Source: Adiantum capillus-veneris (taxonomy: Eukaryota; Streptophyta; Polypodiopsida; Polypodiales; Pteridaceae). From it: a stretch of DNA of 64,000 bases. The position numbers and the translations under genes were made by a program. The stretch is from the NCBI GenBank assembly GCA_014529385.2, contig CM043969.1:14755446-14819445 (forward strand). The letters run 5' to 3'. Positions 21,934 to 32,187 of this stretch are shown in pieces (the first letter of the stretch is position 1; each line of letters opens with the position of its first letter). The notes beneath the pieces are model-generated. The model made no database searches. It was not told the origin of the DNA and saw only the letters and a list, made by a program, of their open reading frames with translations.

Positions 21934-24900
21934 ATGAACCTACGCTCTGGACGAGTGTTAGAGCACGAGCATATTGGTAGTGCCTCCATTTACGCGGGCA
22001 CCCATTATTCCTCCACCCTAGGTTCTGGACTTTCGGCCGGGACTCAAGGTAGCGCGACCCAAGATCCTCATATCGCGTCTAGTGATTCTTCCTCTGACTA
22101 GGAAGTCATGGAGGGGTATCCTACACCAAACCCTGATAGTTCAAGTCAAGACATGCATGCCATGGGCCCACGGCCCGGGTCCAGCGTGTTTAGCCGCTTA
22201 AAAGAGACCCTTGGTAGAGCTACTCGCTCAGAACATGCGGTTAATGAAATAAATGAAGGGAGTGGGGAAGTAAATTCGTCATTCATACCTAAAATAGACC
22301 CTATGCTTCTTGAGAGTGTGCATGTGAATGTTTCATCCACTGCACCTCCTGATCCTTTAGGACTATCTCCCTCTAAGGTTTTACTACCCGATGGTAGGAG
22401 TCTTGCCGAAGTACAAGAGATCGAACGCTATATGCAAGAAACAAGGGAGAGGGAAATTGAGAACCTACGAAGGCTAGAACAAAGTCGAGCCCTGAAAGCA
22501 AAGGCTCCTATGACAACAATCATGCCAGCCGAGCAACCGAGTGCTCCCAAGGTAGCAGTCACGGAGGGGCAAGCTATGGGGAGCAATAATGCTTCCACTT
22601 CGAGGGAAACCTCCAGCACGCCAGGCCTAGATGGGATATTCCTAAACAAAAATTGGGAGTATGACCCACAAGCAGAAGCTTTAACTGATCGGTACACAAG
22701 ACACACCTATCATGTGGGTTGGTTAGATGTTCTACAATCCACATCGGGTGCTACTAGCATAGATGAACAACAACAGAAAGTCTGTGATGTCCTCCATAGG
22801 ATTGTCGAGTTAGAAAGACAGAACACAGGGATCAACATGCCTTCAACAGGCCTAATGAGATTCTTGGACACGGGAAAGGCCAACCAACCAACCCTATCAC
22901 AAATGGAGACTCCCTCAGTGAGCCCCATTGATCCTCCATATGTTGTTTCGCCGGGAGCCTCAGTACAATCTAAGCCCACAAGTGGCAGCTTTACCTTCCC
23001 AGATCTAGCTCATCTTTCTCTTAATGACACTACGGCTACCATGCATATCCCAGTGGTGAGCATGACAAGAAATACACCATGGAGTTCATTTGTTAACACT
23101 GCGCCGATGCTTAGTAGCACAGTGCCCCCAACTATACCTACATGTATGTATCAATCATGTGCACCTGTCGTACCTCAGCCTCATGTAGCTCCTACACCTC
23201 CGATTATTCCAAGAGCTTACAATCCACAATGGCATTATCCAAGCTCTTATACAAGTGGAGCCATGCCATTTAATAATAACATGCCATATCAGGCACCCCC
23301 TATGCCTAGGGCCACGCCTGTAAACTTTGGACCACCGTCTGGTACACCACCATACGAAATATGGGACCCAAGAGCCGCGCGTATGCCAAGGCCAAGGCCA
23401 ACTCCCATCTCACATGTGGTTCCAGGAGCACATACACCCATTATACCTACTCAAATAGGAGATTTGGCAGCATTTGCTCAAACTATCGGTCGCTCTATTG
23501 CGGAAAACATGCGTAGTGCACCTGATAGAGAGCCTAGGAGCAAGGCAGTTCAAGTAGCTAAGCTCACACAGAAATTCAGTGGATATGGAGATGCTAGAAA
23601 GCATATGGAAGTCTTTGAACATGTGTGCGATTCCTTGGAAGAGCACAATGAGCTACATAAGTGTAAGGCTTTGAGTTTGACCCTAAGCGGAAAGGCTGGA
23701 GATTGGTATAGAACCTTAAGAGTAGAAGAGAAAACGATCTACTCTACTCTTAGGAGATTGTTCTTGAAAGAGCATATACGAGAGGGAGTACTTTGGGGTG
23801 TAGCCTCTCAGCTCCAAAAAGCCCAACGAGAAGAAGGTGAATCCGTGAGAGACTTCATTAGTCGCCTAAAGAATTTGAATTCTCGATGCAATCCAAACGA
23901 GCGATTCAACAACAACCAATTGCTCGAAAGATTCATTAGGGGACTACGACATGAAAGTATCTATAATGGCCTAGTCATTAGAGGTATCACTACTTGGGAA
24001 GCAGTCACCATGAATGCAATCCAATTGGAGAATAATTTAATGATTGCGGGAGAAAGAGTGTCTGCCGAGCCGAAGTCTAGTAGCTCGCAAGCATCAGGGC
24101 ATGAGCCAATGAAGATAAAGCCAATCGTGAAAGAGCAAACGATATCTGAGATGACTTTGGCAGATCTCACAAAGTCCATCCAAGAAATCCTTAGGGGTAA
24201 TCGTGCTCCACAAAACACTCATATGTATCCAAGAAGGGAGCAACAATGGTGCTCAATTTGCTTGGGCCCACATACTACGAGTGAATGCCCTACTTTCAGA
24301 GTAAAGTTTAACGGGACTTGTAACGCGTGTGGTAGGTATGGCCATCAAGCGAAGGATTGCCTAATGCTTAAACGCATCATGGAAAATAGACCGCCTATAG
24401 CTTGGGCAGACTCACCTCGAGTTCCTGCATTGATGCCTACCCCACCCATGGAGGAACAATTGCCATTACAGCACATGGTCCCTAGAACCCAAAATGTGGT
24501 CCAAACCACGCCGTTGCCACCTCCAATGCTAGGACCGCAACCCCCTCATCCAAGAGTTACACCTATGAACCAAATAGGTTGCGAGTCATCTAGTACTTAT
24601 GTAGATTGAGAAGAGGACATAGACTCTAGTATCACCTATGGAGTCGACATGCTTGAGGAGTGTCCCATGTACTATATGGAAGACCATTGGGGACAAATCA
24701 AACCGGTATATCAAGCTATTGCGCTAGCAGCAAGAGGCCAAAACATTAATAGTTTTTCCAGGAGACCACCTCTTCAGTGCTACGAATGTGGTGGACCACA
24801 TCGAGTAGCTGAGTGCCCCATTAGAATGCAAAAGAATTTTGCACTAATGCAAACAAGTCAAGGGAATGCATTGGCAATGCCAATACTCACTTGTAATCGT

Positions 24901-24966
24901 TGTGGCATAGATCATTTGATCGCACAGTGTCCTAACAATCCAAACGCACCGAAATCACACCATTGA
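21934..24966 (+). pseudogene. GypB gag with four zinc knuckles (two in-frame stops)
   Basis: The first ATG gives MNLRSGRVLE, like the M.TRSG start of many plant gypsy gags. A TAG stop at 22099 interrupts it, then 833 codons are open from 22108. A Pro-rich region spans about 23100-23440. The retrotransposon gag core is at about 23540-24040 (FSGYGDARKHMEVFEHVCD, GKAGDWYRTL, SVRDFISRLKNL). Knuckles are CSICLGPHTTSEC and CNACGRYGHQAKDC, then, after a TGA at 24607, CYECGGPHRVAEC and CNRCGIDHLIAQC. Three of the four have CX2CX3HX4C spacing. It forms the particle and binds RNA. Confidence 0.9.
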
Positions 24967-26510
24967 ACATAATAGATATTGTTGATGGGACACCACCAAC
25001 TATAAACATAGCACCAATGAATGCACTCACACGGTCGATGCTCCAAAAGCAAAATTACATCCTGGAAGAGAGAGATGCTGCATCCATTGGCGGAGCGAGA
25101 AAGAAGAAAACACGAAGAAAGAAATCCCTTAATGCTTCTAGCTCAAAACCTAGTTCAAAGACTAACATAGGGACAGGAGAGGATCCCGTGTATATGAATG
25201 ACCCTTAGGATGACTCAGATTCGATAGAGACCACGGAGACCAAAACTGTTACTACAAAGGAAAAAGCCAGTGAGGAGGATCACGAGAGGGACTTACGACG
25301 AACACCAAAAGAGTATTCAAAGTTAAACCACCCAGTTGCGAACCCCCAAGATAAGCCACGAGAGGCAAAAAATGAGGATTGCAAGAGAAAGATTGGAACC
25401 TATCCAAACCCAACAGTGGAAATTGAACGAGTCCAACAACTGAGGGGTTTGGTGGAAGAAACTCAACGAACATTAGAACCTGAACCCAAACATATCCAGA
25501 TGTCGGACACAGTGTTTCCCACACAAGTTCAACCTCACAAGAACTACAGGCCGTTAGCTATACCCAGTATCATTCGGGAAGAGAGTGAGGGTAGGACATC
25601 TTAAAGTGGACACACACCTTTCCTACTAGAGAGAATGTTTGGTGAGGGAATACCCGACCCCCTTGAGGAAGTGGAGATTCCATCTTCACCATTCTCTTGT
25701 CAGGGTCCTACGTCCCAGAAGATGCCATTAAATGTTGCCAAATTGATGGATTTCATCTCTTTAGAAGTTAGAACCACCATCATGTCCAAACTATATAAAG
25801 ACCCCGAGCTAGTCTCAGCTCTTCGAGCCTTCCTCAATGGAGAATTACAGGCCGGATTACCACACTTTGCACATATGAACAAACATGACTCGGTAATGAA
25901 TGATGAGGAACATTTAGCACCACCATCTGACCTAGCGGGACATGAATCTGTAATTGAAGTACCCGTTAACAAGTTGGGGCAATACTTTGAAGGTGATGAA
26001 TCTAATGCTACTCTACCAATCACTACTAAAGGATCAACTGTAAAGGGGGTCCTTGACGGTGGTGCGGGAGTCAGCATGGTGACAAAGAGTTGTTGGGAGT
26101 CTATGGGGCGACCTCACCTTGAAGCCACAAGTGTAGTGGTAAAAATGGCTAATGGATCTATTGTTACGCCTATTGGAATGCTAAAGGATCTCAGGATCAT
26201 GGTCTTGGGACACAAGGTAAGGCAGACTTTCATTGTTATGGATTTTTCCAAGCATCCTATGTCATTTGAGATTATCTTAGGGTGTCCATTCATGAGGGAA
26301 GCAAAAATGGTGCATGACTAGTCCAAAAACCACGTCTACTTACAGTTCCAAGACTCTGTCATTCGAGTTGATCTTTTAAGTGGTCGAACGCATCCTCTAG
26401 GAAATAAATTCATCATTGATAATCGATCAGACACAACAATTCACTCAGCTCCATTACAGTATTGTTACACGTGTAACGAAGACACGGATATTGGGGAGAA
26501 CTCTCGTTAT
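24936..26510 (+). pseudogene. GypB pol N-terminus with first protease domain
   Basis: This frame is -1 relative to gag and opens at 24936, overlapping the gag end by about 30 bases. A Lys/Glu-rich linker is followed by the protease at about 25960-26340: GVLDGGAGVSMVTKS with Asp-Gly-Gly-Ala at 26055-26066, then FEIILGCPFM. DGG in place of DTG is, as I recall, seen in some Tat-side elements. Stops at 25206 (TAG), 25602 (TAA) and 26319 (TAG) interrupt the frame; the last lies in HD*SKN and probably was Trp. Confidence 0.83.
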
Positions 26511-29500
26511 ATGGATATCCTACCCGAAATGGCTGAGTCAGAGAATGTCGATTGGGTACACCTAGCGGCAACTATAGATACATGGGGAGCTAGAGGAACA
26601 ACCTGGGTAACACCAGATGGGGAAGAGATACCACACATTGCACCAGTAAACATGTTAGGTGTAGCGCATGTAACATCCGATGATAAGAAAGAGGCACACC
26701 TACCTGAGAGTGAAACCGAGGATTCCTCAAAGGCTTCAGGACAATACACATCAGAAACGGAATCTCATGGAGAAATGGATTCAGAACCTGAGGAAACATC
26801 GAGTGAACCAAGTATAGAAACTGAACACTCAAGGATTAGTACGACCATCTATGGTAATTCATATGAGAGTGAAGAAGATACAAGCGAAGACCTGTCAGGC
26901 GAGTCGAGTTCAAACATTTACCAAAATCAAAACCTTAACAAGAAACAAAGGTCATATAAGAGACGACGATATCAAGCAAATGTGAGAGCTAGGATAAACA
27001 AGGAAAGATCTACTGCAGAATGGCTTAGCTATCTAGGGGCATGTGATGCTCATCGAAAGCTAGTAGACAATTGGGGTGAACATCTCCAAAGTGTCATGTG
27101 GTGCAGCCCGCGACCCATTGACCTCGCTCAATTGGAGGTTACAGAGCCGAAATTGAGTCGAACTATAAGAAGACGTCAAAACCGAGAGTTAGCACAACAA
27201 CAAAAGGAGGCAGAACTAAAAGAAAGGTCTCCGTCAGGACAAGAGCCTGCTGACTTACATACGGCTCCTGAACATTTTAAATCTTATACCACGGGGGAGC
27301 GAAAGGTTGTGTATGCCAAATCCCAACGAATACCTACCAATGGAAGCAGTGGAGTCTATGATGGTCCAGCGGTAGTTAAAGAGATAGAATTAGCAGAACC
27401 AGGTGAGGAGTCTAAACCAGTCTTTATTGCTCAAGACCTTACCGAAACTGAAGAGGCTGTACTTAAGGAGCTCCTCAAGGAATACAAGGATATCTTTGCT
27501 TGGACATATCATGACATGAAGGGCGTTCCACCTTCTGTGGTGCAACATACAATTCCCATGATCAACACTGCTAAACCCGTCCAGCAACGACCCTATCCAA
27601 TGAATCCTAAGTACGCCAAAATTGTACAAGAGGAGATTGAAAAACTTATCCAATGTGGATTCATATACCCTATTGAGCACTCAGAATGGGTTTCTCCAAT
27701 AGTCATTGTGCCAAAAAAGAATGGGAAACTAAGAGTGTGCGTGGACCTCAAGAAAGTTAATGCAGCCACTAGGAGAGATCATTATCCCTTGCCATATTCA
27801 GAACATGTGCTTGAAAGAGTTGCGGGCAAGGAAGCTTATAGCTTTTTAGATGGGTACTCTGGTTACAATCAAATCACAATTGCATTAGAGGACCAAGCTA
27901 AAACTGCTTTTATCAAAGAGTTTGGAGTGTTTGCATTTCGTGTTATGGCTTTTGGCTTAACAAATGCCCCTGCTACATTCCAACGATTAATAAACACTGC
28001 GTTTAAAGAATTTCTAAGGGAGTTTTGTGAAGCTTTCCTAGACGACCTTTGTGTTTATTCTTCTTGGGAGAAGCATTTGTTATATCTACGAAAAATATTT
28101 GAAAGGTGCAGATTTTATCGCATCTCATTGAACCCTTTCAAATGCCAATTTTGGGTTAAGCATGGAGTCATTCTAGGGCATATAGTGTCCAAGAACGGGA
28201 TATCCACAGATGAGAGTAAGATTAAAGCCATTGCCGATTTGCCACCACCTACGAACTATAAAGGAGTTCAAAGATTTATGGGCCATGTTGGTTATTATCG
28301 AAGGTTTATTTTAAACTTTGCCGAGATAGCGCGTCCATTGTACAAGCTTCTTCACTGGACGGAAGAATGTCATCAATCTTATGAGTTATTAAAGAAGGCC
28401 CTAACAAGTGCTCCAATCCTGCGAACACCTGATTGGAATGTACCTTTTCATGTGCATATTGATGCATCAAATTTTGCTATTGGGTGTATTCTAACTCAAC
28501 CAGGAGAACATAAATTTGACTACCCTATTAGCTTTGCAAGTCGCCAATTAAATGATGCCAATATGAACTACACTACTACAGAGCGCGAAGGTCTAGCTAT
28601 GATTTACGCAGTAAAGAAATTTCGCTATTACCTTCTTGCTACCAAGTTTGTGTTTTATGTTGATCATCAAGCATTGCTATATTTGGTAAACAAGCCGTGT
28701 TCCACAGGTCGAATTACACGATGGTTGTTAATTCTTCTTGAGTTTGACTTCACCGTTGTTGTGAGGCCTGGGAGGAAACATGTCATGGCAGATCATTTAT
28801 CTCGTATCCCTAATGGCGAAGCTCCTACGGGGGTTGATGATGAATTGCCTGATACTCCTTTGTTCATTGTTGAGACAATGTCTGAATGGAGTGAAAAGAT
28901 TGTTAACTTCTTAGTTAATGGTTTTCCACCCAAAGAGCTGCGAAAAGATATAGCTCGAAAATTAATCAAGGAATGCGAACCCTATTGCTTACTGGCTGGA
29001 ACTCTCTATAAGAGAGGAAAAGATGATGTTCTTAGACGCTATGCCCGCGAGGATGAGTATTTATATATTCTACAAGAGGCACACATGGGCGTAGCTGGTG
29101 GTCACTTTTCAGGAAAGTTGACTGCCCGAAAGATCTTACAGTCAGGCTATTGGTGGCCCACTCTGTTTAAGGATGCATCACTTTTTGCAAAGGGATGTGA
29201 TGAATGCCAACGCTTCAACAAGCCACAAAGAAGGGATAGGATGCCTCTACATCCCATCAAGGTAACCCAACCATTTGAAAAGTGGGGCTTAGACTTTGTA
29301 GGACCGATTAGTCCGGCTCCACGTAACACGCAATCACGATATATCATTGTGGCTACCGACTATGTAACCAAATGGGCTGAAGCAAAAGCAACACGAAAGG
29401 CGGATGCAAAAACAACAGCTAAGCTCCTCTTTGAGAACATTATCACACGTTTTGGATGCCCCTTTGAACTTGTGAGTGACAATGGAACTCATTTTATAAA

Positions 29501-29876
29501 TGAAGTAATAAAAGAACTCACATCAAACTTCATGATATCTCACCACAAGTCTACACCCTATTATCCCCAAGCAAATGGCCAAGCTGAGAGTAGCAACAAA
29601 ACTCTCATCTCCATTTTGACAAAGACAGTTGAGGCTCATCGCACTGATTGGGACCTAAAGCTTACATCAGCTTTATGGGCTTATCGTACTGCGTATAAAG
29701 TTGCTATTAATTGCACACCGTTTAAGATGGTGTATGGTCAAGAAGCAGTTATACCATGGGAGTTTGTCATTCCTAGTCTGCGAGTAGCTTCTCAAGAAGG
29801 TTGGGATGGTAACCCCTTAGTGGAGCGATTATATATCCTAGAAAGGCTAGATGAAGAAAGGCAATTAGCTGTGTGA
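26511..29876 (+). CDS. GypB reverse transcriptase, RNase H and integrase (1121 codons open)
   Basis: A long uninterrupted pol segment. The N-terminal 300 residues are acidic linker. RT: GFIYPIEHSEWVSPIVIVPK, KKVNAATRRDHYPLP, FGLTNAPATFQRLIN, with the catalytic pair in AFLDDLCVYS (FLDD at 28035-28046). RNase H: VHIDASNFAIGCILTQ, NYTTTEREGLAMIYA, VFYVDHQALLYL. Integrase: zinc region GGHFSGKLTARKIL ... CDECQRF, core WGLDFVGPISP, LVSDNGTHFINE and YYPQANGQAESSNK. All catalytic residues are present. A TGA at 29874 (AV*NAL, probably once Arg) ends it. There is no true start at 26511; it is part of the pol frame. Confidence 0.93.
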   Translation: MDILPEMAESENVDWVHLAATIDTWGARGTTWVTPDGEEIPHIAPVNMLGVAHVTSDDKKEAHLPESETEDSSKASGQYTSETESHGEMDSEPEETSSEPSIETEHSRISTTIYGNSYESEEDTSEDLSGESSSNIYQNQNLNKKQRSYKRRRYQANVRARINKERSTAEWLSYLGACDAHRKLVDNWGEHLQSVMWCSPRPIDLAQLEVTEPKLSRTIRRRQNRELAQQQKEAELKERSPSGQEPADLHTAPEHFKSYTTGERKVVYAKSQRIPTNGSSGVYDGPAVVKEIELAEPGEESKPVFIAQDLTETEEAVLKELLKEYKDIFAWTYHDMKGVPPSVVQHTIPMINTAKPVQQRPYPMNPKYAKIVQEEIEKLIQCGFIYPIEHSEWVSPIVIVPKKNGKLRVCVDLKKVNAATRRDHYPLPYSEHVLERVAGKEAYSFLDGYSGYNQITIALEDQAKTAFIKEFGVFAFRVMAFGLTNAPATFQRLINTAFKEFLREFCEAFLDDLCVYSSWEKHLLYLRKIFERCRFYRISLNPFKCQFWVKHGVILGHIVSKNGISTDESKIKAIADLPPPTNYKGVQRFMGHVGYYRRFILNFAEIARPLYKLLHWTEECHQSYELLKKALTSAPILRTPDWNVPFHVHIDASNFAIGCILTQPGEHKFDYPISFASRQLNDANMNYTTTEREGLAMIYAVKKFRYYLLATKFVFYVDHQALLYLVNKPCSTGRITRWLLILLEFDFTVVVRPGRKHVMADHLSRIPNGEAPTGVDDELPDTPLFIVETMSEWSEKIVNFLVNGFPPKELRKDIARKLIKECEPYCLLAGTLYKRGKDDVLRRYAREDEYLYILQEAHMGVAGGHFSGKLTARKILQSGYWWPTLFKDASLFAKGCDECQRFNKPQRRDRMPLHPIKVTQPFEKWGLDFVGPISPAPRNTQSRYIIVATDYVTKWAEAKATRKADAKTTAKLLFENIITRFGCPFELVSDNGTHFINEVIKELTSNFMISHHKSTPYYPQANGQAESSNKTLISILTKTVEAHRTDWDLKLTSALWAYRTAYKVAINCTPFKMVYGQEAVIPWEFVIPSLRVASQEGWDGNPLVERLYILERLDEERQLAV

Positions 29877-31517
29877 AATGCTCTAGTGGAGAAGGATAGG
29901 AGAAAGAAGTGGTTTGATAGCCATTTAAAGGATAAAGACATCAAGATTGGTGATAAAGTTCTTATGTACGCGGTACGTAATGAAAAGAAGAAATTGAAAC
30001 ACGCTGGTAAGGGACCATATCGAGTGTGTGAAATTACCCCGCAAGGTACCATTCGTGTGGAGACTCTACATGGAGTTGAAACCATTGGATTCCTTAATGG
30101 GAGTAAATTCAAAAGATATTATGATCCTCTAAGCCAGGAAGAGTTGCAAGCCATCCATCAAAAGAAGGCTGCCAAGGAACAAGTAGAGCTTAAAAAAATC
30201 CAAGCAAGAGTTGAGGCTCGAGAACGACAACAACGTCTTAGACGCCAACGAGAGGCTAATCTGGGAATCACGCAAGCATTTTTCGAGGACACAGATGACG
30301 ACTCATTAGAATCTGAGCCACCCCTACGATACCCAATTGAGCTAAATAGCCCCTATGGGAAAGTACTATACAATGCCTTATTAGATACGGGAGCTAAACA
30401 CAATTTGTTATCCTATGGAGATTGGTGTCAATTAGGGAAACCGACCCTATCCCCGAGTACGATGCAAGTCAAGGGAATTAATAAAAAGAAAAGTGCTATT
30501 CTTGGAGTCCTTCAGACCCCTATTGTCTATGACAATGGAAGCATAGTGCAGAGGTTTCTAGTCATGCCCGCAGGAGCTATGGAAGGCAACGTAAACCTGG
30601 GACGCACGTGGATGTTGGCAACCAAATGCACTATTGATTGGGATACTGGTAGTTTCACGATGCGACCACCGACTCTTACCCCTATCATTCAAGCAAAGTC
30701 ACCTACGTTGCAAACTCTAGCAAAGTTGAAGGATAGCCAACATTCACAAGCCAAGGTGGTTAACTCGTCTTTGCCGGCTACCCATGAACCTAGCACTTCA
30801 ACACTTGTAGTTGCAGCAAGCAGTAATATTACAAGTACTCAACCTGCACGACCTAAGAGTACATATCAATGGGTCCCCAAGGCCTTACTTCCAACTACCT
30901 CAACCCTCCCATCCATTTCAAGAAAAAATTTCCCTGGAGAACCAAGAGCGCGCTCTAAAAGATTCAAGACCAAATCACGATGGATTCCAAAACGACTATT
31001 AGAAGCCCAAGGCTACTATGATGGAAATGAGCAAATTTGGATACCTAAACGTAAAATGTGTCCTTCCCTATCGACAACAAACCCATGTGAGTCAAACAGT
31101 GTAACGCTAAAGCCAATGGCAGACCGTGGGAAGGGAAAGATCACAGAATGCTACACACCTAGTCCAGAGCTAGTTTGGGCTCCAAGGCAAAACCAATTTA
31201 TTCCACCTAGCTCAGGAAGGGGGGAGTTCCCTGAAGATTCTAGCTCCTCATGTAATACATCCATAGAGGTAAAAGCTTCTACACAGCCTCCATCTATAGT
31301 AGTGGACCTCCATGAAGCTACAAAAGAATCCACACCTCCAAGTGTTCAAGAATCACCTGATGAACCACTTCAAGTTCGATCCTGGGAGAGTACCTTACCA
31401 CCCTTGCAACTTGACGAGGCACCTAGGGTAATAGAAAAATATTGGCAAAAATCCTCACCTATTACCAACTGGAACAATTGGTTTCAAAGGGTAATGACAT
31501 CATTTCAAACGGTATGA
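29877..31517 (+). CDS. GypB integrase C-terminus plus second retropepsin-like domain and W-P-K repeats
   Basis: The same frame continues after the TGA. About the first 75 codons finish the integrase C-terminal region (KKWFDSHLKDKDIKIGDKVL, GPYRVCEITPQG). A charged Lys/Glu/Arg-rich helix follows. At about 30320-30670 there is a second aspartic-protease-like module: NALLDTGAKHNLLSYGDW (DTGA at 30384-30395) and NLGRTWMLATKCTIDWDTGS, resembling the late ILGR.WL....IDW block of retropepsins. The last 270 codons are low-complexity with repeated W(V/I)PK motifs. Protease similarity is seen directly; activity is inference. Confidence 0.78.
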   Translation, partial: NALVEKDRRKKWFDSHLKDKDIKIGDKVLMYAVRNEKKKLKHAGKGPYRVCEITPQGTIRVETLHGVETIGFLNGSKFKRYYDPLSQEELQAIHQKKAAKEQVELKKIQARVEARERQQRLRRQREANLGITQAFFEDTDDDSLESEPPLRYPIELNSPYGKVLYNALLDTGAKHNLLSYGDWCQLGKPTLSPSTMQVKGINKKKSAILGVLQTPIVYDNGSIVQRFLVMPAGAMEGNVNLGRTWMLATKCTIDWDTGSFTMRPPTLTPIIQAKSPTLQTLAKLKDSQHSQAKVVNSSLPATHEPSTSTLVVAASSNITSTQPARPKSTYQWVPKALLPTTSTLPSISRKNFPGEPRARSKRFKTKSRWIPKRLLEAQGYYDGNEQIWIPKRKMCPSLSTTNPCESNSVTLKPMADRGKGKITECYTPSPELVWAPRQNQFIPPSSGRGEFPEDSSSSCNTSIEVKASTQPPSIVVDLHEATKESTPPSVQESPDEPLQVRSWESTLPPLQLDEAPRVIEKYWQKSSPITNWNNWFQRVMTSFQTV

Positions 31518-31764
31518 TCTACCCAAGGAAGGGGGGAGTCTTTGTGGACATCCATTATTCACTTGCTTCCCTCTCAACCTTTCCCCCTGACCCCTTAATC
31601 TCCAATCTTAGGGAATGTATACATAAAGCCTTATACTCACAAAAACAAGATAAAAAAGTAAAAGAGCAAGAGCCATAACACAAAATCATAAAACCAAATT
31701 ATGCACAAGAACACGACCCTTGTAATATTTGCACTCTAACCATCATCTATTTGCGTGTACAGAT
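31518..31764 (+). other. GypB spacer between pol and the extra ORF
   Basis: About 250 bases, AT-rich. It includes a second purine-rich run (AAGGAAGGGGGGAG near 31523-31536) that resembles a polypurine tract. Confidence 0.5.
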
Positions 31765-32187
31765 ATGGCTAGTACGCTAGAGTCATCCACTCCTGCCTTG
31801 GGTGAGAGGTACCCTCGTTACTTTTCACAAATATTTCACATGGTCTTTCCAGTGCTTGCATGTGAATGGGATTTGATAGGTACGCTAGCATGTGAGAGGA
31901 ATTTTGAGGAGTTAAAATGGCTAGTATGTCTCTTGACCACGTCTAATCCATACTTAGTAGAGAGCGTTTCTCCCATTGCACAAGCCTACCCTTTTGACCA
32001 AGATGACTATAAGCGTCTAGTGACCTTCTTAGTAAACATGGGCACCTATGATGAAGAAGAAAATTTACAAGACTACACGGATGGCACATATGGTCTCATG
32101 GATGATGACTTTGTTTATCTTGATGACGAGGATAGGGGTTTAGCCTTATGGTTTCCCCCCAACCTCTACAATATCCTATTCCCTTGA
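31765..32187 (+). CDS. GypB additional ORF, 140 residues, unknown
   Basis: The ATG at 31765 opens MASTLESSTPALGERY and runs uninterrupted to a TGA at 32185-32187. The product has a hydrophobic middle (FHMVFPVLACEWDLIGTL) and a strongly acidic C-terminal third (YDEEENLQDYTDG, DDDFVYLDDED). No zinc, RT or protease motif is seen. Additional ORFs between pol and the 3' LTR are known in Tat-lineage elements, some linked to transposase-like domains; I cannot match this one. Its survival while gag and pol carry stops is notable but may be chance. Confidence 0.6.
   Translation: MASTLESSTPALGERYPRYFSQIFHMVFPVLACEWDLIGTLACERNFEELKWLVCLLTTSNPYLVESVSPIAQAYPFDQDDYKRLVTFLVNMGTYDEEENLQDYTDGTYGLMDDDFVYLDDEDRGLALWFPPNLYNILFP

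Noticed and set aside
22146-24218. Minus-strand frames opposite GypB gag
   Set aside because: Shadow frames. Some Tat elements do carry antisense ORFs, but those here are short and show no recognisable motif.
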